From NCBI GenBank assembly GCA_011033025.1, contig WFMF01000062.1, forward strand, positions 62,001 to 126,000: a stretch of DNA of 64,000 bases, in the 5' to 3' direction. The translations under genes and the position numbers were made by a program. Below the pieces are notes generated by a model. That model was not told the origin of the DNA. It was given only the letters and a program-made list of their open reading frames with translations, and did not search any database. The stretch comes from Beroe forskalii (Eukaryota > Ctenophora > Nuda > Beroida > Beroidae). Shown here piece after piece: positions 61,901 to 64,000 of the stretch. How positions within the stretch are numbered: the stretch's first letter is position 1; every line of letters starts with the position of its first letter.

Positions 61901-63338
61901 CCAACGCAAACAGTAAACGCAAACACATACACACAGGTACACATACACACATACACACATACACACGTGCACAGTACACACACAGGTACATTGATAGATG
62001 ATCAAAACGGACTGCAGTTTGAGGAATATAACGAAGTACAAATGTAGTACTACACACATGAAGGCAGAGCAATAATCGCAGAGAAATGATCTGAATCATA
62101 AACACGCTGTGTAAGAATTCAAACATGCAAATACAAGGCGAACAAAACAAGGAAACACTATAAACACATAAACAGGACGTGACAAACTGAATTGATACCG
62201 AAACCACAGAAAGCAACAGTTGGTAATGAAAATCAGTGATAATTGTTACCAAAACAATGCACATGAAGTTTGAAACATCAGTAATGTGGGTATCGGGAGG
62301 ATCAATGATACGAAAATACGGGAAAATACGGGGGAATAAATTAAATATCACATTAAAATTGTATTCAATATTTAAAACAAATTCACTATTGAGCCTTCGA
62401 TTTTCTCGACAGGGAGGTCCCAACCATGCAACTAAAAGTAAAAGAATGGTGTTTCCAAAAAATTGAAGATAACTAAGGTTGGTTCAAAATGAAAGCATTT
62501 AGTAATAAATTGTAGTGATGAGTTTGGTTGTGAACTTAGCACAAAACATTGACTCGCAAACTCTCCTAATATAGGAGTGTCAAAAACATAATTCCAGCTT
62601 TAAGAAAATACGATATTTTACCAAAATAATAGAATTTCCTGAAAGGAATCTTCCAATCATAATATACTATTCTGATTGCAATTATTATAGTATCAATACA
62701 TTGGAGATGGGAGACCACCATCAATCCAAGAAATATCTAAGATATAACACAATTTCTTATATCTAATCTACAGCATGTATCTACATTTCTACATAAGGTC
62801 CCAAGTAAATACTATCCTACATTTTACCTACGAGGAATTCATTCTAAATGAAATAAGAGCGGAATTCAACAAAGTTAAAGAGATCTATCTATGGTTCATG
62901 AGTTTTTCTAGCGCTATTTAAGTATATTATCGGATATCACCACTGTTCATTTTGACACACTCATACCAACATACTTTGGTATTTGGTAATTTAGCTCGAC
63001 ATTCAAAGACCTTCAAGAGAATGTGCCAAGATCTCATCACTTATCGATGAGTTGCATCAGTTCAGATGATGAGGATTTGATCACTTATTGATATGTCCAA
63101 ACAGGAAATGTTAGTGCGGACCATTATTCTTTAAATCCTGTTTAAATCAATGAGTTGTATCAGTTCAGATGATCATGATCCGATCACTATCAGTTCATAT
63201 GATGACAGTATCCTGTGTATATGTACGTATGTATGCTCTGACCTCATCACAACCGGGGCATTATACAATTCATCTGATCGTCTCTGCTGACTTTCTGATC
63301 CACTGTGTGGATATTCTGATAAAATGTACACGTTCATG
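58986..63338. other. Intergenic between KDM6 and MAP2K, no gene seen
   Basis: Mostly AT-rich. 59620-59720 and 59820-59880 are TGTACA/GTGCAC palindromic runs. 60000-61300 has a distinct T-rich character with TGTGACGTCA sites (60620, 60980) inside a repeated phrase (CCAACTTTGTGACGTCA), and may be an old dispersed repeat. 63045-63200 carries a short direct duplication (TCAGTTCAGATGATGA). Confidence 0.5.
61497..61872 (+). repeat. 20-bp minisatellite, about 18 units
   Basis: TTCTGCTAATATCCTGAGTT repeated in exact 20-bp register with only four or five substitutions. It is flanked by GT/AC dinucleotide-rich DNA at 61428-61445 and 61920-61990. Every unit also contains CTGCTAAT and CCTGAG. Confidence 0.97.
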
Positions 63339-64000
63339 TCAAGAGCTGGACTCCTTCTGCTCAGCAGTCCTGGCCAGTTCCCGGTACCAATCAATGACTT
63401 GCTTCTCAAACCAGATCTCCTCCAGCGCAATGAACCGGTGTTTCATGATGTAGAACCTCCCGTGCTTCACTTTCGGGTACATCCGCTTCTCTGGCTCCTT
63501 CTCCAGACACCGGGCTATGAAGTTAGCTAGTTCTTCGTCGAACCTGAAGATATGAATCTAAATTTTTCTGTATTAAATCACATATGTCGCAATAGCAATG
63601 TCCTGTACGGAGCCCCTCAGTTTCGATTCCTTGTTTAACATGCCGTACAGCAAGGATCTACACTGAGTTCACCATGGTTAGGCACATAGACACCCATTAT
63701 TACTACGACATAAGTTGGCTTTATACCCTCTGTCTAATGGAAATGTTTCCTTGCGTTTGACAAGTTAGCTTGTCCTTTTGTAAACTGAGAGATAAAATCA
63801 TATCAGAAAATAGGAGCTACATATTGATGAGAGTTATCAGTGCATGTATTATGTATTTGAATAGAACTGTGACCATTGAGCCAATCAAAGAATTCCCTAT
63901 AATCTAGTGAATATGATGAACTTAGGACCAACCCAGGATTGGATGTGAGAAGTTGTGGCGAGGGCTGCTTTAGGATTTTATCCATCAAGTCCCACTGTGT
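63339..64000 (-). CDS. MAP kinase kinase (MAP2K4/7 or 3/6 type), last two exons; gene continues past right edge
   Basis: Exon 64000-63933 encodes TQWDLMDKILKQPSPQLL, the equivalent of the MAP2K segment before subdomain XI. It ends NPG at a GTTGGT donor, phase 2. Exon 63543-63339 follows a TATCTTCAG acceptor in the matching phase and encodes FDEELANFIARCLEKEPEKR, then KHGRFYIMKHRF, VIDWYRELAR and a short Ser tail with TGA. Phe-x-x-Glu-Leu-x-x-Phe then CLxKxPEKR is the C-lobe end of STE7 kinases, and the tail length fits MKK4/MKK7. The catalytic residues lie outside the window. MAP2Ks phosphorylate JNK or p38 on Thr and Tyr. Confidence 0.8.

Noticed and set aside
61826-62423. Minus-strand Cys/Val/Tyr-rich ORFs (77 and 185 codons)
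   Set aside because: They come from CA/GT dinucleotide-rich DNA and have no domain or splice evidence.

Overview
The window is eukaryotic nuclear DNA from an invertebrate animal. Genes are split by GT-AG introns, the non-coding DNA is full of minisatellites and fold-back repeats, and the proteins are animal endomembrane, chromatin and signalling families. Moderate introns, dense genes and an acidic, amidation-site-bearing peptide precursor would fit an early-branching lineage (ctenophore, cnidarian, placozoan or sponge), but I cannot fix the phylum from sequence alone.

Layout. (1) About 18-24318, minus strand: an oxysterol-binding-protein-related gene of the ORP10/ORP11 type. It carries an N-terminal PH domain and runs off the left edge before the lipid-transfer domain. 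Its introns hold a tandem segmental duplication (12360-20210) that copied two micro-exons and a third exon, a frameshifted non-LTR retrotransposon (13200-16832), and a possible small secreted Cys-rich gene on the other strand (11610-12322). (2) 24757-25692, minus: an unidentified helical ORF. (3) 26230-30005: a large 40-bp minisatellite. (4) 30250-30624, plus: an intronless LC3-like ATG8 gene. (5) 31279-35699, plus: Phafin/PLEKHF (PH + FYVE) in at least nine exons. (6) 37887-38762, plus: a secreted repetitive protein that may be a peptide precursor. (7) 41477-58122, minus: a complete KDM6 (UTX-like) H3K27 demethylase gene in 24 exons, 1253 codons by my splice model. A plus-strand stomatin gene (43597-46083) sits inside its penultimate-side intron. 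(8) 63339-64000, minus: the 3' end of a MAP2K (JNK/p38 kinase-kinase type) gene.

Several products belong together functionally: ORP, LC3, Phafin and stomatin all act on membranes (lipid transfer, autophagy, PI3P endosomes, membrane scaffolding), while KDM6 and MAP2K are regulatory. Nothing shows that they are co-regulated.

The most unusual feature is a recurring architecture. Many tandem arrays start exactly at a real splice site and carry that splice site (donor, acceptor or branch-point-like core) in every repeat unit. I count at least eight such cases in three genes. The clearest are the Phafin FYVE acceptor plus its first 12 codons in six copies, and a KDM6 donor in about 16 copies whose 36-bp unit begins GT, ends AG and stays open in frame. 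Several single-base frame breaks (stomatin, the Phafin PH exon, the LINE, one KDM6 donor) may be assembly indels and should be checked first.
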